From: Fusarium oxysporum f. sp. lycopersici 4287
Lineage: Eukaryota; Ascomycota; Sordariomycetes; Hypocreales; Nectriaceae
NCBI RefSeq assembly: GCF_000149955.1
Contig: NC_030988.1
Coordinates: forward strand, 262,174 to 326,173
Length of the DNA stretch: 64,000 nucleotides
Direction of reading: 5' to 3'
Made by a program: the position numbers and the translations under genes. A model generated the notes under the pieces. That model saw nothing but the letters and a program-made list of their open reading frames with translations, searched no databases and was not told the DNA's origin. Positions 44,460-57,291 of the stretch are shown here, one piece after another (position 1 is the first letter of the stretch; each line of letters begins with the position of its first letter).

Positions 44460-44570
44460 GGCTAATTCACAAAGTTATCTCTTGGACTCAATCTGCCAAC
44501 GGCAATTATTGGTCCTCTAAGTATGATGTTTCTGATTCATCATTCTTATTGAGCTATTGGCAATCCTTGA
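44460..44570 (+). repeat. Dispersed SINE-like repeat, copy 2
   Basis: Aligns with the reverse complement of 32251-32363 from GGCTAATT through TCTGCCAACGGCAATTATTGG to ATTGAGCTATTGGCAATCC. This copy has more A/T at differing sites, as expected after deamination. No open frame. Confidence 0.75.
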
Positions 44571-45498
44571 TACTTTGTCATTTTTAGAAATGAACCTGAT
44601 TGAGCGAGTGAGTTCTTCAGCTGCAAGTTCCTTCGGTCTGTGGTTTCTATTCTCAGAGACCCTGAGGGAGAATGAGCCAAGTAAATGTAGAAAGTCGGTT
44701 TTGTAGCATTTATAGAACTCGTCGATGCTCAGTTAGATGGCTCGGGTCCTAGTGCGTCATATGAAGAGCCGTTCTGTGCAATCGAAAGAACGAAATGACG
44801 GCAAACAGGAGATCTCCGCATCAGGATACTGCCTGTTACTACAGCTCCTTTCGAGTCTGGTTTGGTATATAACGCTAGTAGATTTCTACTTGAGAGGTAA
44901 GGAAAAGACAAAAAAAAGAAAAAGAATACGTGATGTAACTATTGCTAAGCATTGAATTTCTTGATTGTCATTTCCATTTCACTTCACAAACTTATTCTTC
45001 TATGACATATATAAAACCCAAACCTGCATGTTCATGCTTTTGTTTTCCCTATTTCCCTTCACCCACGAACTTCTTGAGCACTACTGAGTTGATGGCTGGA
45101 AGGGCCGTCAGAATTTGAGATGGGTGACGTCGAGTGTTGCACCACCAAGCCCTCGAGGTTCTTATAACAACTCCCTGGGATTGTCGTTTTGAGTGCTACA
45201 AACCTTCACTGGAGTTAAAAGAGGTACAGGATAGCACCTGAAAGAATAAAATATCGGTCCAGTGAATGTGGTTGATGCCAATAACAACGTTCAAAAGACA
45301 AATGTAACTAGAGCAGCTTATAACTAGTGAGGGTAGCGTGTAACAGCATGCGTAGGGATAATAGGTCCATCCCGTAACAATCAATAACTCAAGCAGTTAT
45401 GTTGCATTAAGATAAGAAAAGAGGGGGCAAAGAAGAAATAGCGAGCGCAATCCTGCCCTATGCACCGAATAAAGTCTTCACTAAATCAGCTAGTGTTA
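44571..45498. other. Intergenic, no gene recognised
   Basis: About 930 bp. Frames at 44729-44955 on both strands overlap and match nothing. It includes the 3' flank of the JmjC-like gene. Confidence 0.5.
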
Positions 45499-46871
45499 TC
45501 ATTGCGACCTTGATTTTTCTTTCTTCTTTTTTGCCTTCAATATTCCACTGAAATCGTCCCCTCGTGGTGTTTCACACTTGAGATTACGACAATTCGTGGC
45601 CACGAGACCATGATGACATCTCTGATCGCATTTCGTTTCGTTATGTGCACAAATGCAATTTTCGCATGTTCGTGTCGTGCACTTGCAGCCACTTTCCAGC
45701 CACTGGACTTTGTTAGCACTACCAAACATTGGAACTGGTGATTACGATACCGCTAGCTTACCTTATAGATCTTTTCACATTCCTTTTGAGTTTCCGATGG
45801 CGGCCACTTAAAGGTCTTCTGGCAGAGTTCCGGCAGATCCGATTCCTTTTTCCACAGATCCAAAATCCCTTTCATCCTTTCGTGTATCTGTCGGCAGAAA
45901 GTCTCATTGGTTATATCTGGATCTTTAATTTCTGCCTCAGTATACTGGAGTATATCGAGAAGTTGGGAACTATGCAGAAGCATTCTACCCCTCATGAGAC
46001 ATTTCGTTATTGTGATCGGTGCATGCAATGTTCCCAGTGGCTGCCAAAGCACATATCCTGGTGGCACGTAGACAGGGAGGCCACCCTGTAGTGGTTCGCC
46101 TAACCTCCATTTCTTAATACCATCAAGTCCTAGGCCTGGCCACATGAGCCACAACTTGTGTCCTTCCTCGTTGAAAACTACTGTATTCATCCCGTGATGA
46201 TCGATATGCGGGAGATGGACCGCTCCTTCACTGGCGAGTAATTGGAAAGAAGTCCATCTGTCAAGGTCGGCAGCGTTTTGCTGAGACGTTCTTTTCCTTT
46301 TCCCAGCGTGAGAGCATTCAAGTATCTTGAAATCTTTCCTATGCCTTAGAAAGGATGGGAGTGGATTGTCCTTCAAGATATGCAGGTCGAGAAAGTTAAG
46401 AGGGTCTATTCTGTTTTCGTCCTCGAACATCTTGATAGCATCACTTGCTTTCTCTGTGCGAGGGATATGGACATCGGCACTTGCGTCTAGGCCAAAGTCG
46501 TGGAATTCAATGTTGGCTTCAGGGTCGATAGCATTTAAGAATCCATTTATGCTTCCAGTTGTGCGAGTAAGTGGCCCAACAAGAATGGGAAACCTCGGAA
46601 CTTGTCTGTCGAAAATTCGGCCTGCATCATGTTCCGAGCACACTACGAAGTCTTTTTCTAGACCATTCCAGGTGTCCGTATTGAGTACTTGTTCTGCAGT
46701 GAGAGGCTTTTGAACCATAGAACTATCAAGTAGATCAAGTATTATAGCGGTATCTTCCCGTGTTCGTGTATTGGCACTTGAAACTTCTTGCTTCTTATTA
46801 AGCACCTCAATGGCCTTTTCGTAGTATTCTTTGGCTTTTCTTTCATACTCTGTGATTAGTTGCTCAGTCAT
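45499..46871 (-). CDS. JmjC-like Fe(II)/2-oxoglutarate oxygenase with Cys-rich C-terminal tail
   Basis: Exons 46871-45762 and 45702-45499 (59-bp intron, CTAAC branch just before TCCAG) give 437 aa. Residues 215-245 read VHLPHIDHHGMNTVVF followed by GHKLWLMWPG; H222-x-D224 with H283 (GTLHAPITI) would be the iron-binding triad of the cupin/JmjC fold. The N-terminus is helical and charged. Exon 2 supplies a tail with about 12 cysteines (GCKCTTRTCENCICAH, then CDQRCHHG and NCRNLKC), which could bind zinc like a CXC or pre-SET cluster, ending in a Lys-rich run. A chromatin or RNA-related demethylase or hydroxylase is plausible, but the family is not pinned down. Confidence 0.78.
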
Positions 46872-47526
46872 TCTGTTTGTCGGTATGTTGGCATTGCGAA
46901 AGCCTGAATGATCTCTTCTGTGCGATGAGTACCAAGGGAAACTTTTTATAGCGATGAGGCCGGGGAGAAGCCGAACAATTCTGCTGCTACTGCTACGTTC
47001 TCACTATGATATCTCCAAGGTATCTAATTTCAAGCAAAAGTGTTGCATGATATCGCCGTCACGATGGTCAGTAACCAATATGGTTAAAACATGGACGCAA
47101 AATCTGTAAGACCCATCTTCTTTGAATCACCAAAATGACTAATTAGTGGATGCCTTGGCGTCTATGTGACCTGTACTGTGAGCAAACCATGACTGACTAT
47201 GCTTTTTATAGAACGATGAGTTGCGAGTCCAGGACTCTATATCCTAGGGTAGGCAAATCATACATCCGCAGGCTTGTAGATACGGCCATGAAACTGACGC
47301 TAGTCATTTGACTACATGCATGTTACTAATTTTAGTACCAAGTTGGCTCCTTTGCAAGCATCTTTTGATCTCAAGGGCCTCAATGCTCTTGGATTGACTT
47401 TCAGGGCTATCAAACGGCAGAAAGGGCAAACAATTCATTGTATTTTAGTCATATAGGAAGTAGGTGAAAAGTTAGACTCCAGGAATACAAATGTATAGAC
47501 TATCATTTGAGTAGGAATTTTGTTCC
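46872..47526. other. Intergenic, promoter side of JmjC-like gene
   Basis: 655 bp, AT-rich; nothing recognisable beyond presumed promoter sequence. Confidence 0.5.
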
Positions 47527-47901
47527 ATGAACAGCAAGAACACCTCCGTCATTCAACCACCTTTTCAACCTCATGTTTCCTCACGATACTTTCAGCAAAG
47601 ACTAATATCATCTGTTTATCTCACTGTATTTCTCGCAGGATATTTCGCTCGATTTATTGTAGGAGTACTCAAAGCAGCCATTATGAAATCACAAAATCCT
47701 TGGAAGCTACCACTGAGGCATTTTCCCGGACAATCAACAGAACGCCGCGAAACTCAACAAACGAGAACAGGCCAGTCGCTGTCCTCTCCTGATAGTAAAT
47801 GTAACCAGCCTGTATGCCACCCGGCAGCACCCACGCCACCAAGAACCGATTGTATATCATGCTGTGACGGCGACGAAACCGCCAACGACGGGGGCCACTG
47901 A
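47527..47901 (+). CDS. Possible small single-pass membrane protein
   Basis: An ATG-started frame of 124 aa with one hydrophobic segment (residues about 27-50, SVYLTVFLAGYFARFIVGVL), then a Pro/Thr/Ser-rich tail with CxxxC and CC. The following 260 bp hold other open frames (one ends SQWESDLLRIEDEDVSDEG before a stop at 48162) that might be a second exon, but no donor-acceptor pair with the right phase was found. No family is recognised. Confidence 0.33.
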   Translation: MNSKNTSVIQPPFQPHVSSRYFQQRLISSVYLTVFLAGYFARFIVGVLKAAIMKSQNPWKLPLRHFPGQSTERRETQQTRTGQSLSSPDSKCNQPVCHPAAPTPPRTDCISCCDGDETANDGGH

Positions 47902-48596
47902 AGAGGATAACAATTCGTGCACTCAATTCTTCCTCGCACAGATAATACACTTACAACAACTTTTGATAAAGCGGTCCGCCGATGAACTAATAGGCCAGAA
48001 TACACTGCGCCATCAGAGGACAGATTACGTCCCCGAAATCGCTTCAGAACGTCGCAGTGGGAGTCAGATCTTCTAAGAATCGAAGATGAAGATGTTAGCG
48101 ACGAGGGATTAGCCGTGGTATCTTATTCAGCATGCAGCAACAACACCACTAAGATCGTATGATGACTTCAATACAAGATTTCCCGATAGACACTTGATCA
48201 ACTAATTCGAGACTTCCGCCAATGCATGATTAAATGAAAGGTATGAAAAGTATTTCTTTATTTTAATCTCGCGACCCGAATTGCGGTGGCCCTTGGCCTC
48301 AATATTTTGTGCATCTCTTCTCGTGCTCTGTCAGCTGCTGACACCAATGTTTCACGACCTGTGGAGACCCGTTGAGGTGAGAAGGATGTTGTGAAAGAGC
48401 AAAATGTAAGTGCCTAAGCCTATACAGTACTAAAATGGTTCATATCCACTGATCGAAAATCCTACAGGTCATTTTACGACATATTTGCATATATGTGCTG
48501 TCATCTTTCTGGACTCAGTGATCTTTATTATAGCCTGGTTACCTCTTGCTGGCAGCTTGTTTTTTGTTTCATTGTCTAGAGACGACTTCACAAGCA
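47902..48596. other. Intergenic before second P450
   Basis: Possible second exon of the preceding candidate up to 48162, then promoter-like DNA. No feature with clear support. Confidence 0.4.
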
Positions 48597-50344
48597 ATGG
48601 CTATCGTCGACACGATTACAGCTTTTCCTTCCTCACAGATCATTCTGGGAACTGCTTTTCTATTACTTGGCTATATTGCCGCAATAGTGCCGTACAGACT
48701 GTACTTCCACCCTCTAGCCAAGTATCCAGGCCCCTTTTGGGCACGGATCTCAGCATTCCCAGCATACTACTATACCCTCAGACAGGATCGTCACATATGG
48801 TTCTGGCAGCTGCAGGAGAAATATGGTAAGTAATATACATCCGTTACAACATATTAACATATCGAATGCTAACATACGCTCCTACAGGCCCAACGTTTCG
48901 CATCACTCCCAATAGTGTATTGATCAACACTCCTACCGGTCTAAAGACCATCTACGACAACAAGGCAAACGTCAAAAAGGCGGAATACTACAAAGTATAC
49001 CCTCGCAATGTCCATGCTATGACAACATGGAATAGCATCGATAAGACTATCCATGCTCGAAAGAGACGAGTTATGAACCATGCCTTCTCTGATAAGGCAC
49101 TGCGCTCCTGCGAACCTTTCATTCATTCTAACGTCGATCGATGGATTGAGTTACTCGATCGAGAAATCGGAGAGAAGAAATGGTCTAGCTCCTTGAACAT
49201 GGCTCGATGGGCTGATCATCTTGTCTTTGATACCCTAGGCGAGTTATGTTTCGGTAAATCATTTGGCATGAAGGAGCATGACAGCGAGTTACGGCACATT
49301 CCAGTGCTCATGACTGATTTTATGGCCACTGTTCATCCAGTAAGATACCAGACATCATCGGTGAGGCTGCTGCTAATGTGGGATGTTTAGATTGCCTACT
49401 CCCCCTTTGCTCCCCTCTGGGCATGGCTTAAACCTCGAGGCCTGGACTATCTTCTCGCAGCAGCCGCACCTCCAGCCTTAAGCAAGTGGCAGATGTTTGT
49501 CGAGAAATGCTTCACTGAGAGAGCTCAGATCGAAAATGAGGCACGAGGAGTATCGAAATCTGGTACTGAGAGTCGAAAGGATTTCTTCCACTATCTCTTC
49601 CACGCCGTTGACCCTGATACTAGAAAGGGATACAGCAACGATGAACTATTCGGTGAGAGTGAGTCTCTTATTATCGCTGGCTCCGACACGTCTGCCATAA
49701 GTCTCGCTGCTGCTTTCTTCTACCTTACGCGATACCCTCATGCACAAGAGAAGCTTGCAAAGGAGGTGAAATCTGCCTTTTCCAGCGTGGACGACATCAA
49801 GGGTGGCCCAGCTCTTTATTCCTGCCAATATCTTCGAGCGTTCATTGACGAGACAATGCGCATGAGCCCTCCTGTTCCGGCCGATCTTGCTCGAGAGGTC
49901 CAAGAAGGTGGCATTGTTGTCGATGGGCAGTACATCTCCGAGGGCATGAAGATCAGCACCGCGTCCTACTGTATGCATCATAATCCTGATATCTATCCTG
50001 AACCATTCAAGTTTCGTCCCGAACGGTGGATTGTTGATGAGAAGGATGATTGTGGTGTTTCTCCTGAGAGTGTCTCTTTAGCTAAAAGTGCGTTTATGCC
50101 TTTCTCTGCAGGCCCTCGGGGTTGTGTCGGGAAGAATCTAGCTTACCTTGAGATGAGTCTGGCATTGGCAAAGATTGTCTATAACTTTGAGATCCGGCTT
50201 GATCACAGCAGCAACCTGGGAGGCGGAAGCCCTGATGCTATCAAAGGACGTCGTACTGTTGACCAGTACCAATTGCGAGATATCTTCGTTGCGATCAGAG
50301 ACGGGCCCGTGGTACAGCTCGCCAAACGAACCCATATGGATTGA
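48597..50344 (+). CDS. Cytochrome P450 monooxygenase, three exons
   Basis: Exons 48597-48825, 48888-49339 and 49391-50344 give 544 aa. The N-terminal anchor (IILGTAFLLLGYIAAIV) leads to YFHPLAKYPGP. The I-helix motif is AGSDTS (323-328), ExxR is E381-R384, then FRPERW, and the heme loop FSAGPRGCVG has ligand Cys472. All motifs are intact, so an active ER enzyme is likely. It differs clearly from the P450 at 5749-7482 and is not a recent duplicate. The closest overall pattern is that of fungal P450s with TFRITPNSVLINTP after the anchor. Substrate unknown; no biosynthetic backbone gene is nearby. The start is the ATG at 48597; the frame is open further upstream without another ATG. Confidence 0.95.
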
Positions 50345-51480
50345 ATGTTCACTGTTTGGCTCAAGGCCACTCATAACCTCTTCAATCCCTTTCAAGGTTC
50401 TGTTGCCGTCTCTCTAACAAGCCCGACACATGATCTATCTATATTCTACCCTCATGCAACTTACTATTACAAAAAGCAATTTGACGGACTATGTCGCTGT
50501 ACGATGTCGATGGTTTCAAATATTTCGTTGTAATAATATTGACCGTTCTGTTGCGGCTAACGAGACAAAAGAAATGATTGCCAAATCGTTCAAATTAAGG
50601 GGAAGCAATGAAATGTAGCCATTGCACTTCAAATGGGCTGTAGCAACCAGCGCTCGTCATATGTCAACTCAATCAATCAATCACCCCGATCAAATCAATC
50701 AAATCATTCAAGTCGAATTCTTCCGTTCGTCAAATCACACATTTCTAAAGTTAAAATCATTGACATATTATATATCCAGCATGTGATCGTCTAATCTCGA
50801 GGGAAAATCCAGATCTCCCGGGCCACTACCCTACACCAGATGGTCACAGATGGAAGTCTACTCTCAAATGGCGGGATAATTAGCGGCAAAGCTAAGTATC
50901 TGCTATCGTGATCTAACGCATGTCCCCATCCCGGGTATGCAATGTGGAACGGGTTTTCCAATCATGTCGTGCCATCAAAATAATCCCTTCTACACATGGT
51001 TTTTATTCCATTTCATCAGTAGGATGTCGAACTCGCAACCCCTCCGCCGCCAACTAGCTTTCCGCCAATAATATTAACAACTTGCCCTACACCTCCTTCT
51101 TCGTATCTGGAGCAGCATGACTTTTGTAAGAACTGCTATCTAATGATACATAGGAAGCTCTATTTGAAAGTCAACTAAACCATATCTGGAAAGGTTTCGA
51201 GGAAAGGAAAAATGCGTCCAGGACCCCTCAGCCTATCGACGGCCTGAGAAGAAGTTACCCAGGCACAATTGGAAATCATGATGAATAGAGGAAAGGATAT
51301 AAGAGACACTATAAAAATAGGAGAACACACGGATAAGCCCATCGGTGTTGTGTTATATTAGTCCGGAAGCTACTTAAAGAGGTATAAGGAAACCGCAAGA
51401 GTGACATCCCGGCTCGATGACGTAGTATATGGCAGCTGTGAATATGCCCTACTAAAGTTTCGAGCAATTAATTCGATGGA
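50345..51480. other. Intergenic with ATCA repeat
   Basis: 1.1 kb. A degenerate AATCA/ATCAA simple repeat lies at about 50668-50712. Otherwise no recognisable feature. Confidence 0.5.
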
Positions 51481-51876
51481 CTATTTACGGCCTTTAGATT
51501 CTCCGGGACTCATTCGTGCCAGATGCTCTTTATACTCTGCAACCCTTTGCCTGTGCACCTTATGTGCATTATACCAAGTTCTCAGTACATCGGAGTCCTG
51601 TAGCCACCAAGTAAAATACTCTCTACCACCGTCACCGCTCAGATGCCACTGAGCCTCGCTAGCCCTGATCGCATAGATGCAACACCGTGCTTCAAAATGA
51701 TCAATAACTTTATTATCCCACTCGACCCATTGATGGAGGTATGTTTTAAAAGCGTCTGTATAACTTGTCTCCGACTCATCGCTGGGACGATTTCTGGGCC
51801 CTGTATTGGACTTTGAGACGTCGGGGGCCTTCGGTGCATCCGGGAGATCCAGACCATAAACTACTAAGGCATCCAT
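51481..51876 (-). CDS. Hypothetical 131-aa protein
   Basis: An ATG-started single-exon frame. The first 40 residues are Pro/Ser/Asp-rich; residues about 40-120 are helical and rich in Trp, His and Glu (HQWVEWDNKVIDHFEARCCI, then REYFTWWLQDSDVLRTWYNA). No signal peptide or membrane segment. The regular amphipathic pattern suggests a real coiled or helical protein, but no family is recognised. It is the last candidate before a 3.9-kb gene desert. Confidence 0.5.
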   Translation of the reverse strand: MDALVVYGLDLPDAPKAPDVSKSNTGPRNRPSDESETSYTDAFKTYLHQWVEWDNKVIDHFEARCCIYAIRASEAQWHLSGDGGREYFTWWLQDSDVLRTWYNAHKVHRQRVAEYKEHLARMSPGESKGRK

Positions 51877-54800
51877 TGAAGCATGAAAAGCCCTTTCCTT
51901 CTACAAGTAGAGAAGAGAAAGCCGGGGACCTTTCGGAAAGAGGGCTCCGGACTGATCTTTGCAAATGCATAGTATCCAAACTCAGCCTTATATCTATGTT
52001 TATAGGATGCCGAAGTGAATCAGTAAAAGGCTAAAGCGGGTTGTTTTTTAGATGGAAATAACCTTTCAGCCATTTATAGATTGGACTATATGGAGAATCG
52101 TGTTATTTACCTTGGCATCTCTCTACACTTGCAGTCGAAACAAGAACTAAAAAAATATCGATATCTGCCACTTAGGACTGCAAGACATAGATAATTCCTG
52201 ATGAGGCTAAAACTAGGATAGTGAGCTTAGGCATTCGTTAATACACTTACATAGGTTTCCTTGGGTTGACACAAAATATGGAATATACACCGCCATACTC
52301 AATGGAAACTCCGAGATTTATCAGTAATAAACAATAGAAGTGATCTTATATCAAAACGGTGGTATGTTGCGCCATCTCTTAAGTCATGGCAGACGGAAAT
52401 TTACGGTTAGCCAATGTTAAGATAAACCTTTTGACTATGTGGTGTTATTTGCATTATGGTGCGAGTACATCAGTGATACAGGGCTTACTTGGCCTTCTAA
52501 TCCGCCAATATATGTACGCGACGTCGGCTAATGTAATAATATCGGAACAGTCTCAAAATCAAGGGACAAACGCCGATTTATGTAGGAGCTTAACTTCCTG
52601 GTAAAGGCCATTGAAAGCTTTGGAGCGGGAATATTGGACTCTTGAGTATCTTTATACTCGACAAATATCGGTACATTCACCTCTTTTGATTGTGTCAGCG
52701 CATGACATATAAGAAGTGGCCCGTTGAGTTTAATGATCTAGCTATGCATTCTCGAAGCCTGTAGTCTTGTTATTGTGGATAAGTCTTCAAGGGGTCCTTG
52801 ATAGATCATTATCAAAATAGTGCTTCACAGATCTGTAGAGTTCCTCACCAGCGTTTCCGTATACACCTGTCTCTAAACAGTAAGAAGTTTCTACTTAATA
52901 TGAAGAGAGGTCGTGGAAGGTGAGCTATAAAACGAACTCTCTTGGGGTGGCTCTTGGTCATTAAGCAGGATGGAGACCGGTTCTGGAATATCCTCTAATT
53001 ATTATGATCGTTAGCAATTCTCTACACAAACAGGGCCGACAAAATGACACTAGGCTACTAATCAGACATTCGCCGCGATTGAGATTTTAATCTATCTGAA
53101 GCCTTTTGTTTTGCTACCTAAAATAGTAAATTGAGATAGATTTACAGATAACTGAAACAGAAATTGACCGCATCAAACAGACATTGATACAGATTAGTTT
53201 TTAAGGGGCTTAGTGGGATGGCCTAACATTCTTGCATTGTATATAGCATTGCCGAGAACAACAGACCGTCCCAGCTCAGTTCTCGCCACAGATTCGTTCT
53301 TTAGTAGTTAAAAATGATACTGAATTAAAAGTCAAGCCAAAGACCAATACTTTCAGCTATACTGGTATACTGCAGCTAAAATCAGAAGTCATTGCTGTAC
53401 CCCTTATCTTACAATATATGTCTAATAGTAATGCAGCTCGCCATAAGGATTGCCCTTTAAAAGGAGTTGAGTCTTTCGTAATCTAGTGAGGAACTGAAGT
53501 TGTTTGTTAGAAATATGATCTAACCCAGGTACAAGAGAGCTACTGAATATGTTCTATATACTTCTGATTTGTGGTGGGGATCAAACTGTGCTTGAACTTA
53601 ATCCGGGGACTCAGGATGTAATAACTTCCTTGATGGTTCATCGGTGTTCGATTTCTGCCGGCCTTTCGTCAGGCCGTGCAGCAATAGTATCGGTTCACCG
53701 CTGCTTGCTGAGCTTTTGAAAGACACATGCGAGATAAGTATGAGGGTAGTGACGATAAGAAACAAAACTGATAATAGAGAAAGTGTAAAGAAAATCTCCA
53801 TGATCATGTGAAACTAAAGTCTATCTCCTCCGAAGCCTATGACTGATTCACATTTGTCAATAAGTGAAATTGGTCTGTTAAATAAATGTTTCAGCTTTCT
53901 AGCATTTTAATCGTTACAAGTTTTAGGGTAGTAGAAATAGCTAGGTAGAAGTGGCCTACTAATTCATGTTTATATAAATGGATAATTGTTTTATATAAAC
54001 TCTTCATGAAGTACTTTCCTAAAGCCAAAAATAAACAGAATTAGCAGACACACTAATCGAATAGTGGCTATGACCCAATATGTACAAATAAACAAAGGCT
54101 GCGACCTATGTTATTAATGGCCGATTACTGGGATTGATATGTTCCCCATGGACGATAATTTGCAGCAGACGAATCAAGATAATGACTCTGGAAAGGAAAG
54201 GAGCAAGAGAATGCTTAAATTTCAAGTGAGGTGGCTCGAGAACCGAATTATGGAAAGTACCGAGGTTAGAGCAGCGGGTTAACTGGACTCGTCGGTTGCA
54301 TAACCCTACATGATATTTGGCAACCTGCAGTTGTTATGGCGATGCTCTTGATGTCACTCCTAGGCATTGCACAAGAAAGTTTTTACCACCGCAACTCATT
54401 GCCTCCAGTATGTGATATTCGGGCCCGAGTAGCTGCACATGCGTGAGTGTCACTGGTCCGGGGATCAAGTAGATTAGAAGGAGTTTTAGAAGCAAATGCA
54501 ACGCCAAAGTAATTCAACTCGGAGCCGTAGGCGAGAGGCTACCTGTTAATGGTTGGAGTCACCTTCATTTGAGTCTGAGAATGTGAAGAGCGGATGCCAT
54601 TGCAAGGATCTATCAACATGTCAGGTAGGTAGGCACTTCAAACTCGTCTGGATATGAGACCGATGCGGCGGTAGACTTTAAATATTGGAGTTTCCGTTGC
54701 TCTCCATTAACGCGACTCTATAAAGCATGATTTTAGAGTTTATCATATCTATGGCACCTTGGGATAATTTATATCTTTCGCCAATTGACCGAGAAAGTGC

Positions 54801-55789
54801 TCCTAGAGTCTATAAAACGGGCCATGCAAGACGATTTGAGCTTTTACTGCCAAAGTGGACAGTAAGTCAAAAGCTTCCCGAATCATCAATTACAATCAGA
54901 AGTAATGGACGCTATTGGATTCAGCGGATACAATCATTAACTTAACTTCGCTCAGGTAACCCAAAGATGTGATCATTAAGTCAAGAAGGACTTCAAATCT
55001 ATTCTTTTAACACTACAAGTACCTTACGGCTGGCAATCTAGGTCTGCGATGACGATGAAATTTGATATAGCTACATGGTCCCAGGTACAATCTCGTAATA
55101 ATGCCGCTTAGAAATTCAGATAGTGTAACAATTCACGGGCGAATCTTGAGACAACTAAAGCCTTTCGGAGCGGGTGGGACTAAAACTCTGTACAAAGTCG
55201 TTATCGTGATGGCGCTGAAGGTGGACCGGACGAAGCTTTGGATGAGGCGGCAACAAGGGTACGCTAAAACTAGCTAAAAAGTAATCATATTGTGACAATC
55301 GATTGATATCATTTTCAGTCTCCTCACGATTTTCGGTTCGATTTTAAGAACATTCTGTTATTCAGTTACACTTTGTACACTTACGGTATAGGTCCACTTC
55401 TCTATCCACAGAGGAGATCTTGTTATCACCTCTACCTATCCAGCTTACCCTTGTTTGTCACCTCGGTATAGCAAATTACGCGTTAGCCTGATAACGTTTA
55501 TTCACTTACCTAGCAATGTATAACTAATGCATATCAGCCAGAAGATTAGAGAATACAAAAATTCTCCCTATTAAGAACAATTGTCACAACCTTCGTCGTC
55601 ATTTCACACTACAAGTGGGTGGGCTAAATGAAACATAAACCAGTCTCCTGTTAAAAGGCAAACCGCTCTGTGCGCGGCTTATTATAGCTTTTAGATTATT
55701 AGCGTGAGCATATGGTGAGTTGTGGCACAGAAGAGATTTGTTGTTAAATACCATTTCGCGATCCATAGCCTGTTAGGAAGCTGTCCGCA
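51877..55789. other. 3.9-kb AT-rich gene desert
   Basis: No gene longer than about 70 codons is supported. A 69-aa minus-strand frame at 53598-53807 begins with a hydrophobic helix and is probably chance. The composition is AT-rich with many TATA-like words; it could be mutated mobile-element remains, but no terminal repeats or coding relics were recognised. Confidence 0.6.
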
Positions 55790-57291
55790 ATGACTGAACA
55801 TATACCAAGGGTGAAAAGCGATGAGCCTAGCCGTCCTGCCGACAAGAGATCTCGGCCTAAGAAGGGATCCAAATTCCCTCATATCGGCAAGAAGATCAAC
55901 AAGGCGCCTACTCAGATCCTACATGTTTACGTTTTCGGTGAGGGATCCTCTGGTGAACTTGGCCTCGGTAGCAGGCGCATTGCCAACAAGAAACCCATTG
56001 ATGTCAAGCGTCCTCGGCTTAATGATAATCTCTCCGCCAGCAAGGTCAGCGCCGTTCAGGTATCTTGCGGAGGCATGCATGTTGTCGCGTTGACGCGCGA
56101 TAACAAGATCTTGACATGGGGTGTCAATGATCAGGGCGCTCTCGGCAGAGACACCAGCTGGGATGGTGGCATTTGTGACATGGATAAGTCGGAAGGCTCT
56201 TACTCGGAGGACGAGGATGATACTGGCATCAATCCGAAGGAGAGTACACCGACTGCCGTATCGAGCGAACACTTTGCTCCCGGTACTAGGTTTGTCCAAG
56301 TCGTTGCTAGTGATAGCGCTACTTTCGCCCTTACTGAGGACGGTCGGGTCTACGGCTGGGGAACATTTCGATCTAGCGAAGGTATTCTCGGCTTCTCAGA
56401 GACCGTCAGGGTCCAGTCTACACCTCTTATGTTGCGCGACCCCAAGAACATCAAGGCCCTCGCTGCCGGTTCCAACCACATTCTCGCTCTTGATGACAAG
56501 GGTAACGTTTTCGCCTGGGGCTGTGGTCAGCAGAACCAGCTTGGCCGACGCATCATTGAGCGCCACAAGATGTCCTGCCTCATCCCCCGGGGTGTTTGTC
56601 TGCCACGCGGCAGAATTAGCAAAATCGCTTGCGGTTCGTACCACAGCTTTGCCATTGACACGGACGGCCAGGTTTACGGTTGGGGTCTTAATAACTTTGG
56701 CCAGGTCGGTGTCGAATCAAACGCTGGTGAGGACGATGCTGTCATCCTTCGACCTGCTAAGCTTTCCTACCTCAATCATAACAAGATCACAGATATTGAT
56801 GGTGGCGGGCACCACTCTATCGCTTGCTCTGCCAAGGGTGATATCTTGACTTGGGGCCGTGTCGATGGCTACCAAGTTGGCTTCGAGTTTGACAAGCTTT
56901 CTGAGGACAACACCATCTACGACGATCGAGGCAATCCTCGTATTCTCTTTAGGCCTACGGTCCAACCCGGTAAGCTCCCTGTTAACATTTGACTTGTTTG
57001 ACATGTACACTGACGCAGATCATTCCAGACCACAACGACATCGTCGCTGTCGCCGCTGGTACTGACAACAGCTTCGCCATCGCCTCCGACGGAAAGGTCT
57101 TCTCTTGGGGCTTTTCTGGCAACTACCAGACCGGCCAAGGCACGACCGACGACATACACACTCCCACTGTGATCGATAACACCGCCATCCGTAGCAAGCA
57201 GATTATTGGAGCCGGCGCTGGTGGTCAATACTCTGCCATTTTCAGCGTCGCTGAAGATACTTCCTTGGGCCCACCAAACATGTTGGTATAA
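55790..57291 (+). CDS. RCC1-type Ran guanine nucleotide exchange factor (Prp20/Pim1/Srm1-like)
   Basis: Exons 55790-56969 and 57029-57291 give 480 aa. The N-terminus is basic (KRSRPKKGSK), a likely nuclear signal. Seven RCC1 blade repeats follow: VYVFGEGSSGELGLGS, ILTWGVNDQGALGRD, VYGWGTFRSSEGILGF, VFAWGCGQQNQLGRR, VYGWGLNNFGQVGVE, ILTWGRVDGYQVGFE and VFSWGFSGNYQTGQG. An acidic insertion (SEDEDD) lies in the second loop. The protein would load Ran with GTP on chromatin. The acceptor at 57028 was preferred because it gives VQPDHNDIVAVAAGTD. Length and repeat count fit the essential orthologue rather than a distant RCC1-like protein. Codon use is more regular than in the left part of the window. 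Confidence 0.92.

Noticed and set aside
5749..50344. The two P450 genes as recent duplicates
   Set aside because: Exon structure and sequence around the I-helix and heme loop differ clearly; they belong to different families.
53598..53807. Minus-strand 69-aa frame with N-terminal hydrophobic helix
   Set aside because: Hydrophobic runs arise easily in T-rich DNA; no relatives or promoter recognised.
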